A stretch of 11,902 nucleotides of DNA. Source: Eubacteriales Family XIII. Incertae Sedis bacterium (GTDB lineage Bacteria > Bacillota > Clostridia > Peptostreptococcales > Anaerovoracaceae). The notes beneath the pieces are model-generated. The model was given only the letters and a program-made list of their open reading frames with translations. It was not told the DNA's origin and did no database searches. The stretch lies in contig JAITAX010000022.1 of NCBI GenBank assembly GCA_031283865.1, forward strand, positions 1-11,902. Reading direction: 5' to 3'. A program made the translations under genes and the position numbers. Of this stretch, positions 1-6,726 are shown one piece after another (positions within the stretch are counted from its first letter, which is position 1; every line of letters begins with the position of its first letter).

Positions 1-155
1 TCGGCCGGTTCCAGCGGCTTGCCCACGTGGTCGTTCATGCCGGACGCAAGGCACTTCTCCACATCCTCGCGGAATACGTTGGCCGTCATGGCGATGATGG
101 GAACGCTCTTCGCAATCGGGAGGTCGAGGGCCCGGATTCGGCGCGTGGCGGTCTA
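1..155 (-). other. In-frame continuation of receiver 2 beyond the TAG codon; gene runs off the left edge
   Basis: Reading past the TAG at 155-153 in the same frame gives 50 further codons without a stop, up to the window edge. They complete receiver 2 well: TATRRIRALD follows MDG, then SVPIIAMTANVF carries the conserved Thr, and GMNDHVGKPLEP carries the conserved Lys-Pro. In related receivers the residue after MPEMDG is normally Tyr (MDGY), so TAG probably replaces TAC or TAT by one base change. There is no frameshift. This could be a recent nonsense mutation (a pseudogene), a base-call error, or a readthrough or recoded codon; the window alone cannot decide. More C-terminal domains, for example an HPt, may lie outside. 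Confidence 0.85.
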
Positions 156-2648
156 GCCGTCCATCTCCGGCATCTGCACGTCCATGAAGATGATATCGTA
201 GCGCGCGGGGTCTTCGCTGTACATCCGCACCGCCTCCGCGCCGTTTTCCGCGCAGTCGAAAGCAAGCGCGGTTCCCTCCAGCAGGGCCAGCACAATCTCG
301 CGGTTGATCTCCACATCCTCCGCGAGGAGTACGCGACAACCCGAGAAATTGTCCGTCTCCGCAATCGGCGTTTCCGCCGCAAGCAGCGTGGCAAGGCCAA
401 GGCATTCGTTGATGCAGTCGCTCACCGCAGACGGGAAGATCGGTTTTGACAGGAATTTGTCCACGCCCGCGCCCTTGGCCTCGGCCTCGATCACGTTCCA
501 ATCCATCGCTGAGATCAGCGTGACGGTGGAGCGTTCCGCGTCGTTCGACTTGATGCGGCGCGTAAGCTCGATCCCGTCCATGCCGGGCATTTTCCAATCC
601 ACAAAGTACAGGTCATAGGCCCTGTTTTCCGCAATCAGGCGGAGCGCCTCCTCCCCGTCGGCGGCGATGTCGCAGCGAAAGCCGAGATGCAGCGCAATCT
701 CCTGAAAATAGGTCCGCACCTCCGGCTCGTCGTCCACCAAGAGTACGCGGATGTTGCTGCGGTTCACGTCGGGCGGCGACAGATCGCTCTCGTCCTCCGC
801 GCCGCGTTCGATTCGCACGTCGAAAGAAAATGTCGAACCCTTTCCGAGTTCCGACTCCACCGAGATATGACCGTCCATCATCTCGACGATGCGCTTCGAT
901 ATCGCGAGACCAAGCCCCGTGCCGCCGTATTTTCGCGAGGTGTCGCTGTCCGCCTGCATGAAAGATTCAAAGAGCCGCTTCCGCTGCTCCTCGCTGATGC
1001 CGATGCCCGAATCGATCACGCTGACGCGAATGGTGCAGCGCCCGGCTTCCTCTTTCACAAAGCGCGTGTCGATGTGTATGGCGCCATGCTCCGGCGTAAA
1101 CTTCGCGGCGTTGGAAAGCAGATTCGTAATCACCTGCGCCAAGCGCTGCTCGTCGCCGATGAGCGCGGAGGGGATGTTGCGGTCGATGTGCACGGTAAGC
1201 TTCTGCTCTTTTTCATTCACGCGGAAGTTAATCACGTTCACCACGCGGCGCAGCATCTTCTCAAAGTTGAAATTCACGTGAGAAAGCTCCAGCTTGCCCG
1301 CTTCGATCTTGGACATGTCCAAGATGTCGTTGATGATGCCGAGCAGGTGCGCGGAAGCGTCCTCGATCTTTCCGAAGCAATAATCCTTTTTCTCCGTGTC
1401 CGAGGCCGCCTTGCCTATGGAGGTCATGCCGATCACGGCGTTTATGGGGGTGCGTATCTCATGGCTCATATTCGCGAGAAACTCACTCTTCGCCGTCGCG
1501 GCGGAGAGGGCCTCTTCGCGCGCGGAGATGAGGTTTTGCATCATTTCGTTGCGCAGCATCGCGTTAACCATCAGCAGGCTGCCGGAGCGCAGTATATTCT
1601 CCTCGTTCTCCGAAAATTCACGCTCGTTGCTGCAGTCGTCAAAGCTGACAAAGCCCCAAAACTCCTGTTGCAGGAATACAGGCACCACGAGGATGGACAA
1701 GACGCTGTAGGGGGACAGGCGCTCCCACTCGAGCTTGGAGAGCCGGTTGAGCGGACCGTTGACGCAACGCCCTTTCGCAAGTCTTTGCGCCCAATCCGGG
1801 AAAGAGTCGCCGTAAGAGAAATCCATCATGTCGCCCTGTTTCAAGGCGCTGTCGTTCACCCATTCGTATACCTGCATGTAGTGAAGCGCTTCGCCCTGCA
1901 TATAGTTCTTCCATATATACATGCGATCAACACCCACGCCGTGCGCCATCATTTCCATGCTGCTGTTCAGCGCCTCCTCAAACCTGTCCTGATCGGAGGA
2001 AAGCAGGATCACCGCCGCGTCGTTCACTAAGCGCAGCAGCTCGTCCTGCTTGGATATCCTATCTCCGGCATCCGCCACCTTGCGCTTTTCTTTCTCCAGA
2101 ATCGCGCGCTGGAACAGGATCACCATGCCGATGCAGAATCCCGCCGCGATGAAAGATTGGATGTTGTCCACCGTCTGACGAAAGGGCGTCGTCTGAATGA
2201 CAAAATTCGGAAAATACAGCGCCGCGCAATAGCAGGCGATTACGCAGAGGATGTGCGAGGCGATCAGCGCGACGCGTCCGATGCCGCGGGAGAGCAAAAA
2301 CATGATGGCGAGAATGAGCACAAAGTACGCGATCATGCCGCTGTTCGCGCCGCCGAGCAAGAAAAAGGCGGCGGGAAACAGCAGGTCGCCGAGTACGACC
2401 AGCAGTACCCATACGACGGTCCAGTGCAGACGAAAGCGATTGCTCACGTACATCATGAAAGCTATGGAAATCGTTATGCACAGCATAACCAATATGACGC
2501 CGACGCTGTATCGCGACAGGATGCGGACAAAGGTGGTGGCGAGGGCGACGGCCATGCCCACCAGATACACCCTATTGAGCATACGCAGTTCCAAGGAGAT
2601 ATCTTCCGAAAAAACGTAGCGCCAAATCCGGTCTTTTATCTTATTCAC
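153..2648 (-). CDS. Membrane-bound hybrid histidine kinase, stopped by in-frame TAG within its second receiver domain
   Basis: Sensor kinase of 831 residues up to the stop. Residues about 25-182 hold several hydrophobic segments, probably six or seven membrane helices, followed by a short charged linker. Residues about 200-365 look like a GAF-type sensor. HisKA follows with the phospho-acceptor His396 in MSHEIRTP. The HATPase has its N-box around 509-516, DSGIGI at 546-551 and GGTGLGLAISKRI at 575-587. Receiver 1 spans about 633-750 (acidic pair D639/D640, phospho-acceptor D684, K735). Receiver 2 starts near 771, with phospho-acceptor D823 in FMDVQMPEMDG. The TAG comes immediately after that motif, removing the second half of the domain. 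The start is GTG at 2648, with a GAGG 11 bases upstream, rather distant; the nearby Met23 is an unlikely alternative because it would cut into the N-terminal region. It is transcribed divergently from the nitroreductase. The signal sensed is unknown. Kinase identity is certain; whether the gene is functional is not. Confidence 0.93.
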   Translation of the reverse strand: MNKIKDRIWRYVFSEDISLELRMLNRVYLVGMAVALATTFVRILSRYSVGVILVMLCITISIAFMMYVSNRFRLHWTVVWVLLVVLGDLLFPAAFFLLGGANSGMIAYFVLILAIMFLLSRGIGRVALIASHILCVIACYCAALYFPNFVIQTTPFRQTVDNIQSFIAAGFCIGMVILFQRAILEKEKRKVADAGDRISKQDELLRLVNDAAVILLSSDQDRFEEALNSSMEMMAHGVGVDRMYIWKNYMQGEALHYMQVYEWVNDSALKQGDMMDFSYGDSFPDWAQRLAKGRCVNGPLNRLSKLEWERLSPYSVLSILVVPVFLQQEFWGFVSFDDCSNEREFSENEENILRSGSLLMVNAMLRNEMMQNLISAREEALSAATAKSEFLANMSHEIRTPINAVIGMTSIGKAASDTEKKDYCFGKIEDASAHLLGIINDILDMSKIEAGKLELSHVNFNFEKMLRRVVNVINFRVNEKEQKLTVHIDRNIPSALIGDEQRLAQVITNLLSNAAKFTPEHGAIHIDTRFVKEEAGRCTIRVSVIDSGIGISEEQRKRLFESFMQADSDTSRKYGGTGLGLAISKRIVEMMDGHISVESELGKGSTFSFDVRIERGAEDESDLSPPDVNRSNIRVLLVDDEPEVRTYFQEIALHLGFRCDIAADGEEALRLIAENRAYDLYFVDWKMPGMDGIELTRRIKSNDAERSTVTLISAMDWNVIEAEAKGAGVDKFLSKPIFPSAVSDCINECLGLATLLAAETPIAETDNFSGCRVLLAEDVEINREIVLALLEGTALAFDCAENGAEAVRMYSEDPARYDIIFMDVQMPEMDG

Positions 2649-2708
2649 CTCGATTTATACCTCATAGTTTTTCATGCTATACCGGCAATCACAGCTCTTC
2701 CTGTGGAT

Positions 2709-2737
2709 ATTATACCGGATCTTATACAGTATTTGAA
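2709..2737 (-). promoter_or_regulatory. Probable sigma-A promoter of the hybrid kinase gene
   Basis: On the minus strand a perfect TATAAT (plus 2709-2714) lies 17 bases downstream of TTCAAA (plus 2732-2737), which matches TTGACA at four of six positions. The expected start of transcription is near 2702, giving a leader of about 54 bases. The -35 hexamer falls inside the 9-bp tandem repeat, so a factor bound there would act directly on this promoter. A CACAG/CTGTG inverted repeat (2690-2694 and 2701-2705) sits at the expected start point. Confidence 0.55.
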
Positions 2738-2752
2738 GTATTTGAAGTATTT
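2729..2752. repeat. 9-bp tandem repeat, GTATTTGAA x2 plus GTATTT
   Basis: Two exact copies of GTATTTGAA (2729-2737 and 2738-2746) are followed by a partial third copy (2747-2752). The array overlaps the -35 element of the hybrid kinase promoter and contains two of the five TTTGAA hexamers in this intergenic region. It may be an operator or simple slippage; no protein can be named for it. Confidence 0.85.
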
Positions 2753-2790
2753 TTGCGCCGCTTTTGCATCCTTTTGCATCCTATTGCCAT
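2751..2790. repeat. 10-bp phased TTTTGC repeat, about four copies
   Basis: Two exact copies of CTTTTGCATC (2761-2770, 2771-2780) are flanked by degenerate copies TTTTGCGCCG (2751-2760) and CTATTGCCAT (2781-2790). The last one contains the -35 hexamer of the nitroreductase promoter. T-runs spaced one helical turn apart can bend DNA, and such upstream tracts can also stimulate RNA polymerase. The repeat is directly visible; the function is inferred. Confidence 0.8.
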
Positions 2791-2812
2791 ATTCTCGTTT
2801 TAATGGTATACT
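2784..2812 (+). promoter_or_regulatory. Strong sigma-A promoter of the nitroreductase gene
   Basis: TTGCCA (2784-2789) and TATACT (2807-2812) are separated by exactly 17 bases. Each matches the consensus at five of six positions. The -10 is preceded by TGG, an extended -10 motif. Transcription would begin near 2819, leaving a leader of about 115 bases that contains the dyad and the mini-ORF described separately. Confidence 0.75.
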
Positions 2813-2882
2813 GCTCCTAAACGGATTTGCACAGAAATCGCGCCGGAGAAAACGGGTTGCGATTCAAAGGTTCAATCAAAAT

Positions 2883-2909
2883 GATTCAAACGCCGCGATT
2901 GTTTGAATC
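2883..2909. promoter_or_regulatory. Perfect 9-bp dyad in the nitroreductase leader, a candidate operator or RNA hairpin
   Basis: GATTCAAAC (2883-2891) is followed by a 9-base spacer and its exact complement GTTTGAATC (2901-2909). An additional copy of GATTCAAA lies at 2861-2868, 22 bp (two helical turns) before the first arm. The dyad sits about 65-90 bases after the predicted transcription start and 10 bases before the ribosome binding site, so a bound repressor could block elongation. As RNA it would form a hairpin that leaves the binding site free. No run of U follows, so it is not an intrinsic terminator. Confidence 0.6.
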
Positions 2910-2933
2910 GTAACAAAGATGGAGGTGTTTTGC

Positions 2934-3578
2934 ATGAATGTAATCGAAGCGCTGAACGCGCGGCATTCGACGAGGGCTTTCCTCGCCGATCCCGTGGAAA
3001 AAGAGAAGCTTATCGCTGTGTTGGAGGCAGCTGCCCGCGCCCCGTCTTGGGCGAACTCGCAGCCGTGGGAAGCTTTCGTCGCCGCAGGGGAAACGCTGCG
3101 CAGGATCAAGAAAGCCTATTTGGACAAGTACGCGGCCAAGGAAGCGCCCGCGCCGGAAACGCCGATACCCGCCGCGTGGCCGCAGGCCTCAAAGGATCGC
3201 AGAAAGCTGCTCGACGAGGGTCTGGCGCGCACCTGCGGCGAGGCCGCAAAGCAGTTCGGCGCGCTCAATCGAAACATGTTCAACGCGCCGGCGGTCGTAT
3301 TCGTCTGCATGGACAAGACGCTGTCCCCGTGGTCGCTGTACGACATCGGCGCCTACGCGCAGAGCCTGATGCTCGCCGCCCTCGAGCAAGGTCTCGGCGC
3401 CATTCCCGCGATCACGCTCGCGCTCTATCCCGACGTGCTGCGCCGCGAGATGAACATCCCGGACAATCTCAAAATGACTATCGGCATCGCGCTCGGCTAT
3501 ATCGACAAGGCGAACGGGATCAACGGCTTCGTCAGCGAGCGCGCCCCGTTTGAGGAAACGACACACTTCTTCGGCTGA
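2934..3578 (+). CDS. FMN-dependent nitroreductase family protein (PnbA/NfnB-like)
   Basis: Flavoprotein of 214 residues, the usual size for single-domain nitroreductases, which act as dimers and pass electrons from NAD(P)H through FMN to nitro compounds, quinones or similar acceptors. The visible FMN-binding signatures are the N-terminal RHSTRAF (10-16), with the Arg and Ser residues that hold the FMN phosphate, PSWANSQPW (37-45), and a C-terminal IGIALGYIDKANGIN (183-197). The long middle insertion is typical of the PnbA-like branch, but the substrate cannot be told. The start is ATG 2934, because GGAGGTG lies six bases upstream; an in-frame ATG at 2919 lies within that binding site and is rejected. 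No signal peptide is seen, so it is cytoplasmic. It is monocistronic, divergent from the hybrid kinase and convergent with the exporter operon. A role in detoxification or redox balance is plausible. Confidence 0.93.
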   Translation: MNVIEALNARHSTRAFLADPVEKEKLIAVLEAAARAPSWANSQPWEAFVAAGETLRRIKKAYLDKYAAKEAPAPETPIPAAWPQASKDRRKLLDEGLARTCGEAAKQFGALNRNMFNAPAVVFVCMDKTLSPWSLYDIGAYAQSLMLAALEQGLGAIPAITLALYPDVLRREMNIPDNLKMTIGIALGYIDKANGINGFVSERAPFEETTHFFG

Positions 3579-3595
3579 AGCCCCCCTTTTGGCAC

Positions 3596-3611
3596 GCGCC
3601 GGACGCGGCGC
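3596..3611 (+). terminator. Possible hairpin terminator after the nitroreductase gene
   Basis: GCGCCG (3596-3601) and CGGCGC (3606-3611) form a six-pair stem with a four-base loop, 17 bases after the nitroreductase stop. No T-run follows on the plus strand (AAAAA comes next), so it is a poor intrinsic terminator by itself; it may act together with the neighbouring 3619-3641 stem. Confidence 0.3.
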
Positions 3612-3613
3612 GC

Positions 3614-3641
3614 AAAAAGCGCGGGCGGCGCGCGCCCGCGC
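3614..3641 (-). terminator. Intrinsic terminator of the exporter operon
   Basis: On the minus strand a nine-pair, entirely G/C stem (3641-3633 with 3627-3619, five-base loop) is followed at once by five T residues (3618-3614). It starts about 20 bases after the SLH gene's stop codon, which is a normal terminator position. Read on the plus strand the same stem is followed by CTCTTG, so it may also weakly stop nitroreductase transcripts. Confidence 0.75.
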
Positions 3642-3660
3642 CTCTTGCGCCCGTCCGCGA

Positions 3661-5523
3661 TCATTCCCGGATGAGGATCACGCGTATGCGACCGCCGCCG
3701 TCCGGCGTGTCGTCGTAGTAGAAATCGAGGCTCTTGCCGGCGGCAAAGGCCGCCGTCGCGTCGTCGAGCGTCGCGTGAACGTAGCCGGTCGCGTTCTGCG
3801 ACCTGACGTATACGTCCGCGTTCTCCGCGACGGCCCAATTCTCAATCGTCCCCGAGGCCGTGAGCGTCACGCCGTCAAAGGCTTTCACCTTACCCGCGAA
3901 CCCGCGCAGATTGCGTATGGACGCAAGCTTATCGCCCGAAAACACGAATTTCGCCGGACCCGCCGCGACGCCGAAGCTGCCCGAAACGCTGCGGGAGGCG
4001 CCGTCCGTTATGTAATTGTACGTCCTTTGATCCGCGTCTTCCTGCGCCCGCACGACCGATGTAATGATGCCGTAGGTTCCGCAGTCGCCCGTGGCGTCCT
4101 TTAGAATCAGCGCCGTCACCCGGCCGTTCGCGGCCTCGTGACAGAGCACCTCGTCCGCGGAGATCGTCACGCCGTCCAAACGCTGCACGGACACGGGCGC
4201 ATAGGCTCCCTCATAGGTGTCGAGGATTCGGACGTCCTCCGACAGGCGGAGGTTGCCGAGCGTGTAGAGGTCCGCGTCCACCGCGCCGGAAACGGAGCCG
4301 CCGAACAGCTTCGCAATGTTCATGGCGTTTTCCGTAAAACTCAGCTTCACGACGTCGCCCACCTGAACCCACGTTTCTTTCACGGGATATTCCGACGTTT
4401 CGCCGCCGGCCGTAACGCCGCCGATGTAGTTTGAGCTGTATTCCCGGCCGTTCGCGTTCGTGTAGGTCTTGCTCCCCGCCTCGGTCACGTACAGGACGGT
4501 GGACACCTTGACCGCCGTGCTTGCGACCGCGTCCGCGACCCTGCCGTCCCGGCCCAGAAGCAGCGTGACCGTCACGCCCGTGCGCAATGGGCCGCCCGAA
4601 GAGAGCGCGGCGAAAGCGGCGGCCGATTCCAATTCGTACTCCTTGCCCGACACGGTTACGGAAGAGGGGTCGTTTTGGCTCGGCGTCGCCTTGTCGTAGA
4701 TGCCCGTAACTTTCTTGTCGTACACCCACAGGACGGTCTTTGATGGATTGCAATAGACGATGTCATAGCGTTTCACATCCGAAAGCGCGGCGGATTTCCC
4801 GTTTTTGTAGACCGTAAGGCCCGCGCTTGCAAGGCCGAGCGACGAACTCAGGGCGGAAAGGCTCTGCACCGTAAACGGCCCGTTCATGTTGTCGCTCAGG
4901 GCGGTCGCGTAATCCACATCGCCGCTCGCGTTCAGCTTCAGGCCGATCGTTTCGGCGTACTTTTGTTCGCCGTTCTTCACGCGCGCGTTCAGCAGGTTGT
5001 AGAAGATCTGCGCGGCGTCGCCTTTCGTCACGGAAGAACCCACGCCGCCGCTGACGCCCGCCGACAGACCGCTCGTGCGGAAAGCGTTCATCTGCGCCTC
5101 CGGAAAGCCGCCGCGAAAGTCCGCCGCCGTATAGCCGAGCAGCTTGAGGGCGACGTCGGCCGCCTGTTCGAGCGTGAGACCGCCGGAGGGCCGGAAGCTG
5201 CCGTCGCTGTAGCCCGACATCAGCCCGTTGGCAACCGCGACCTTTATGTAGGGCGCGGCCGCGTGCGTTGCGGGCACATCCTTGAATACCGACGAGCCGG
5301 CCGAAACGGAATCCCTGTACGGCGAAGCGGCCACGGTCATGCGCGCGAACTCCGCGCGCGTGACGGACGCGGACGCGCTGAAGCCCCCCTCGTCCACAGA
5401 GATCACGCCGATGGCCGACAGCAGGTTGACCGCGCCGTCGCTCACGGCGAAGCCCTGTTCCGCGCCGCAGAGGAGCAGGGCGGCGGCGAGCAGCGCGCAA
5501 ATGCTTTTTTTCTTCAGATTCAT
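3661..5523 (-). CDS. Secreted S-layer homology (SLH) domain protein, last gene of the exporter operon
   Basis: Protein of 620 residues. Residues 1-26 form a signal peptide: NLKKK, a hydrophobic core, then likely cleavage after QGFA. A Cys at 19 is preceded by LLL, which is not a good lipobox. SLH repeats lie at about 27-68 (ending VTRAEFARM), 79-130 (starting VFKDVPATH, with NGLMSGYSDGSFRP) and 140-180 (VTKGDAAQIFYNLL). The first and third are degenerate at their front halves. SLH triplets bind pyruvylated secondary cell-wall polymers. Residues 181-620 are rich in short beta-like stretches, Thr, Val and Gly and match no family I can name. The start is ATG 5523, with GAGGG seven bases upstream; an upstream GTG at 5544 has no binding site. 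It begins 27 bases after the permease stop and so probably belongs to the operon. Its role, whether wall anchor, exporter partner or cargo, is unknown. Confidence 0.9.
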   Translation of the reverse strand: MNLKKKSICALLAAALLLCGAEQGFAVSDGAVNLLSAIGVISVDEGGFSASASVTRAEFARMTVAASPYRDSVSAGSSVFKDVPATHAAAPYIKVAVANGLMSGYSDGSFRPSGGLTLEQAADVALKLLGYTAADFRGGFPEAQMNAFRTSGLSAGVSGGVGSSVTKGDAAQIFYNLLNARVKNGEQKYAETIGLKLNASGDVDYATALSDNMNGPFTVQSLSALSSSLGLASAGLTVYKNGKSAALSDVKRYDIVYCNPSKTVLWVYDKKVTGIYDKATPSQNDPSSVTVSGKEYELESAAAFAALSSGGPLRTGVTVTLLLGRDGRVADAVASTAVKVSTVLYVTEAGSKTYTNANGREYSSNYIGGVTAGGETSEYPVKETWVQVGDVVKLSFTENAMNIAKLFGGSVSGAVDADLYTLGNLRLSEDVRILDTYEGAYAPVSVQRLDGVTISADEVLCHEAANGRVTALILKDATGDCGTYGIITSVVRAQEDADQRTYNYITDGASRSVSGSFGVAAGPAKFVFSGDKLASIRNLRGFAGKVKAFDGVTLTASGTIENWAVAENADVYVRSQNATGYVHATLDDATAAFAAGKSLDFYYDDTPDGGGRIRVILIRE

Positions 5524-5550
5524 AAGCTTTCCCTCATTTCTCACACAGTA

Positions 5551-6726
5551 TTACTCGTAGCGCAGGGCGTCTATCGGATGCAGCTTCGCGGCCTTGCCGG
5601 CCGGGAAATACCCGAAGATCATGCCGATGGCGACGGAAACGCCGAACGCGATCAGCACGGCGCCCACAGAGGGCGCGACGGACATATCGAATACGGCGCC
5701 TGCGGCAAAGGACAGGGCCGCGCCGACGAGGATGCCGATCACGCCGCCCGCCGCGCTCGTCGTCGCGGCCTCTATGATGAACTGGCTCATGATCGCGCTG
5801 CGGCGCGCGCCGAGCGCCTTGCGTATGCCGATCTCCCGCGTTCGTTCGGTGACGGAGACGAGCATGATGTTCATGATGCCGATGCCGCCCACGACGAGCG
5901 ATATGCCCGCGATGCCGACGAGGACGACGGCGATGGAACCCGTGATCTCGTTCATCATGTCGATCATCTGCGACATGCTGACCACGCGATAGGCGTTCTC
6001 ATTCCCGAACGCGCCGTACAGCTCGGTTCGAATCAAATCGACCGTGTCATCGATGTTCGCCACGTCCCGCGCCGCGATGGTGTAGCTGCTCACGTTCGCG
6101 TTCCCCGCGAGCCGCGTCGCCGTGGTATAGGGGACGTAGATGATGTCGTCGCCCGAACCCTCCGTCGAATCCGCCGTTTCCTCGAGTACGCCGACCACCG
6201 TGTAGCTTGAGCCGTTGATCTTCACGGTCGAATCCGCGTACACCGCGCCGTCGAAGAGTTCATCCGCGATGTAGGTGCCGATGACGCAGACCTTTTGCAG
6301 CCGGTCCGCGTCGATGAACTGGATGAAGCGGCCGGCCTCAAGCGTCACGCCCTGCATTCCGGCGTAAAGCTCATTGACGCCCGTAACGGAGGTCGTAACG
6401 GAATCGACGCCGTTCTTGGCCGTCGCCTGCGCGTTGACTACGGGGCTGTACGCCTTGAACCGCTCCTTGTTTTCCTCGATGAAAGCCGCCATGTCGTCCG
6501 CGCCGAAGCTCTTGTTGCTGCCGCGCCCCATGATGTTGACCGAAATCGTGTTCGTTCCGGCCGCCTCAAGCGAGGAGGTGATCTCGCTCGACAGCCCGTT
6601 GACGAGGCTCACGAGGATGATTACGGAGGCGACGCCTATGATGATGCCGAGCATCGTCAGGAAAGAGCGCATCTTGCTCGTCCGCAGGCTCTTTATAGCC
6701 ATTTTAAAGGATTGCTCTATATTCAA
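5551..6726 (-). CDS. MacB/FtsX-type ABC transporter permease
   Basis: Membrane subunit of 391 residues with the type VII (mechanotransmission) layout. One membrane helix at about 21-44 is followed by a large extracytoplasmic MacB-PCD-like domain (45-260) and an FtsX domain with three helices near 264-292, 313-345 and 352-375. The cytoplasmic coupling motif SVTERTREIGIRKALGARR (291-309) and the C-terminal PIDALRYE are characteristic of MacB homologues. It lacks the fused ATPase of proteobacterial MacB; the ATPase is the gene before it. The start is TTG 6726: GGGGAG lies six bases upstream, and the TTG overlaps the ATPase stop as TTGA. This gives the normal N-terminus MNIEQSFKMAIKSL. A longer reading from 6777 would overlap the ATPase by 55 bases and add a charged tail, so it is rejected. 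It would work as a dimer with the ATPase and the fusion protein. Confidence 0.93.
   Translation of the reverse strand: MNIEQSFKMAIKSLRTSKMRSFLTMLGIIIGVASVIILVSLVNGLSSEITSSLEAAGTNTISVNIMGRGSNKSFGADDMAAFIEENKERFKAYSPVVNAQATAKNGVDSVTTSVTGVNELYAGMQGVTLEAGRFIQFIDADRLQKVCVIGTYIADELFDGAVYADSTVKINGSSYTVVGVLEETADSTEGSGDDIIYVPYTTATRLAGNANVSSYTIAARDVANIDDTVDLIRTELYGAFGNENAYRVVSMSQMIDMMNEITGSIAVVLVGIAGISLVVGGIGIMNIMLVSVTERTREIGIRKALGARRSAIMSQFIIEAATTSAAGGVIGILVGAALSFAAGAVFDMSVAPSVGAVLIAFGVSVAIGMIFGYFPAGKAAKLHPIDALRYE

Noticed and set aside
687..2030. Long plus-strand open frame of 447 codons opposite the hybrid kinase
   Set aside because: It is fully antisense to recognisable kinase and GAF sequence, rich in His, Arg, Ala and Val without domain motifs, and is a by-product of high GC content on the opposite strand.
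2678..2718. TATACCGG direct repeat at 2678-2685 and 2711-2718, 33 bp apart
   Set aside because: The second copy overlaps the kinase -10 element and the first could be a duplicate promoter, but eight matching bases with no -35 partner for the first copy is too little to call.
2157..2906. Plus-strand open frame that runs through the 5' end of the hybrid kinase and the intergenic region
   Set aside because: Its first two thirds are antisense to membrane helices of the kinase and the rest runs through the tandem repeats and promoter; it has no protein-like pattern.
3596..3657. Very G/C-only alternating stretch considered as a possible Z-DNA or repeat element
   Set aside because: Its hairpins and A/T run are adequately explained by termination between two convergent transcription units.
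5524..5550. Resemblance of the SLH leader (TGTGAGAA on the minus strand) to the TTGTGA repeat before the operon
   Set aside because: Only one half-site, eight bases, no 11-bp partner; most likely chance.
4963..6210. Plus-strand open frame of 415 codons opposite the SLH and permease genes
   Set aside because: It crosses two well-supported minus-strand genes, has a low-complexity Arg/Ala/Asp/His composition and no usable binding site.
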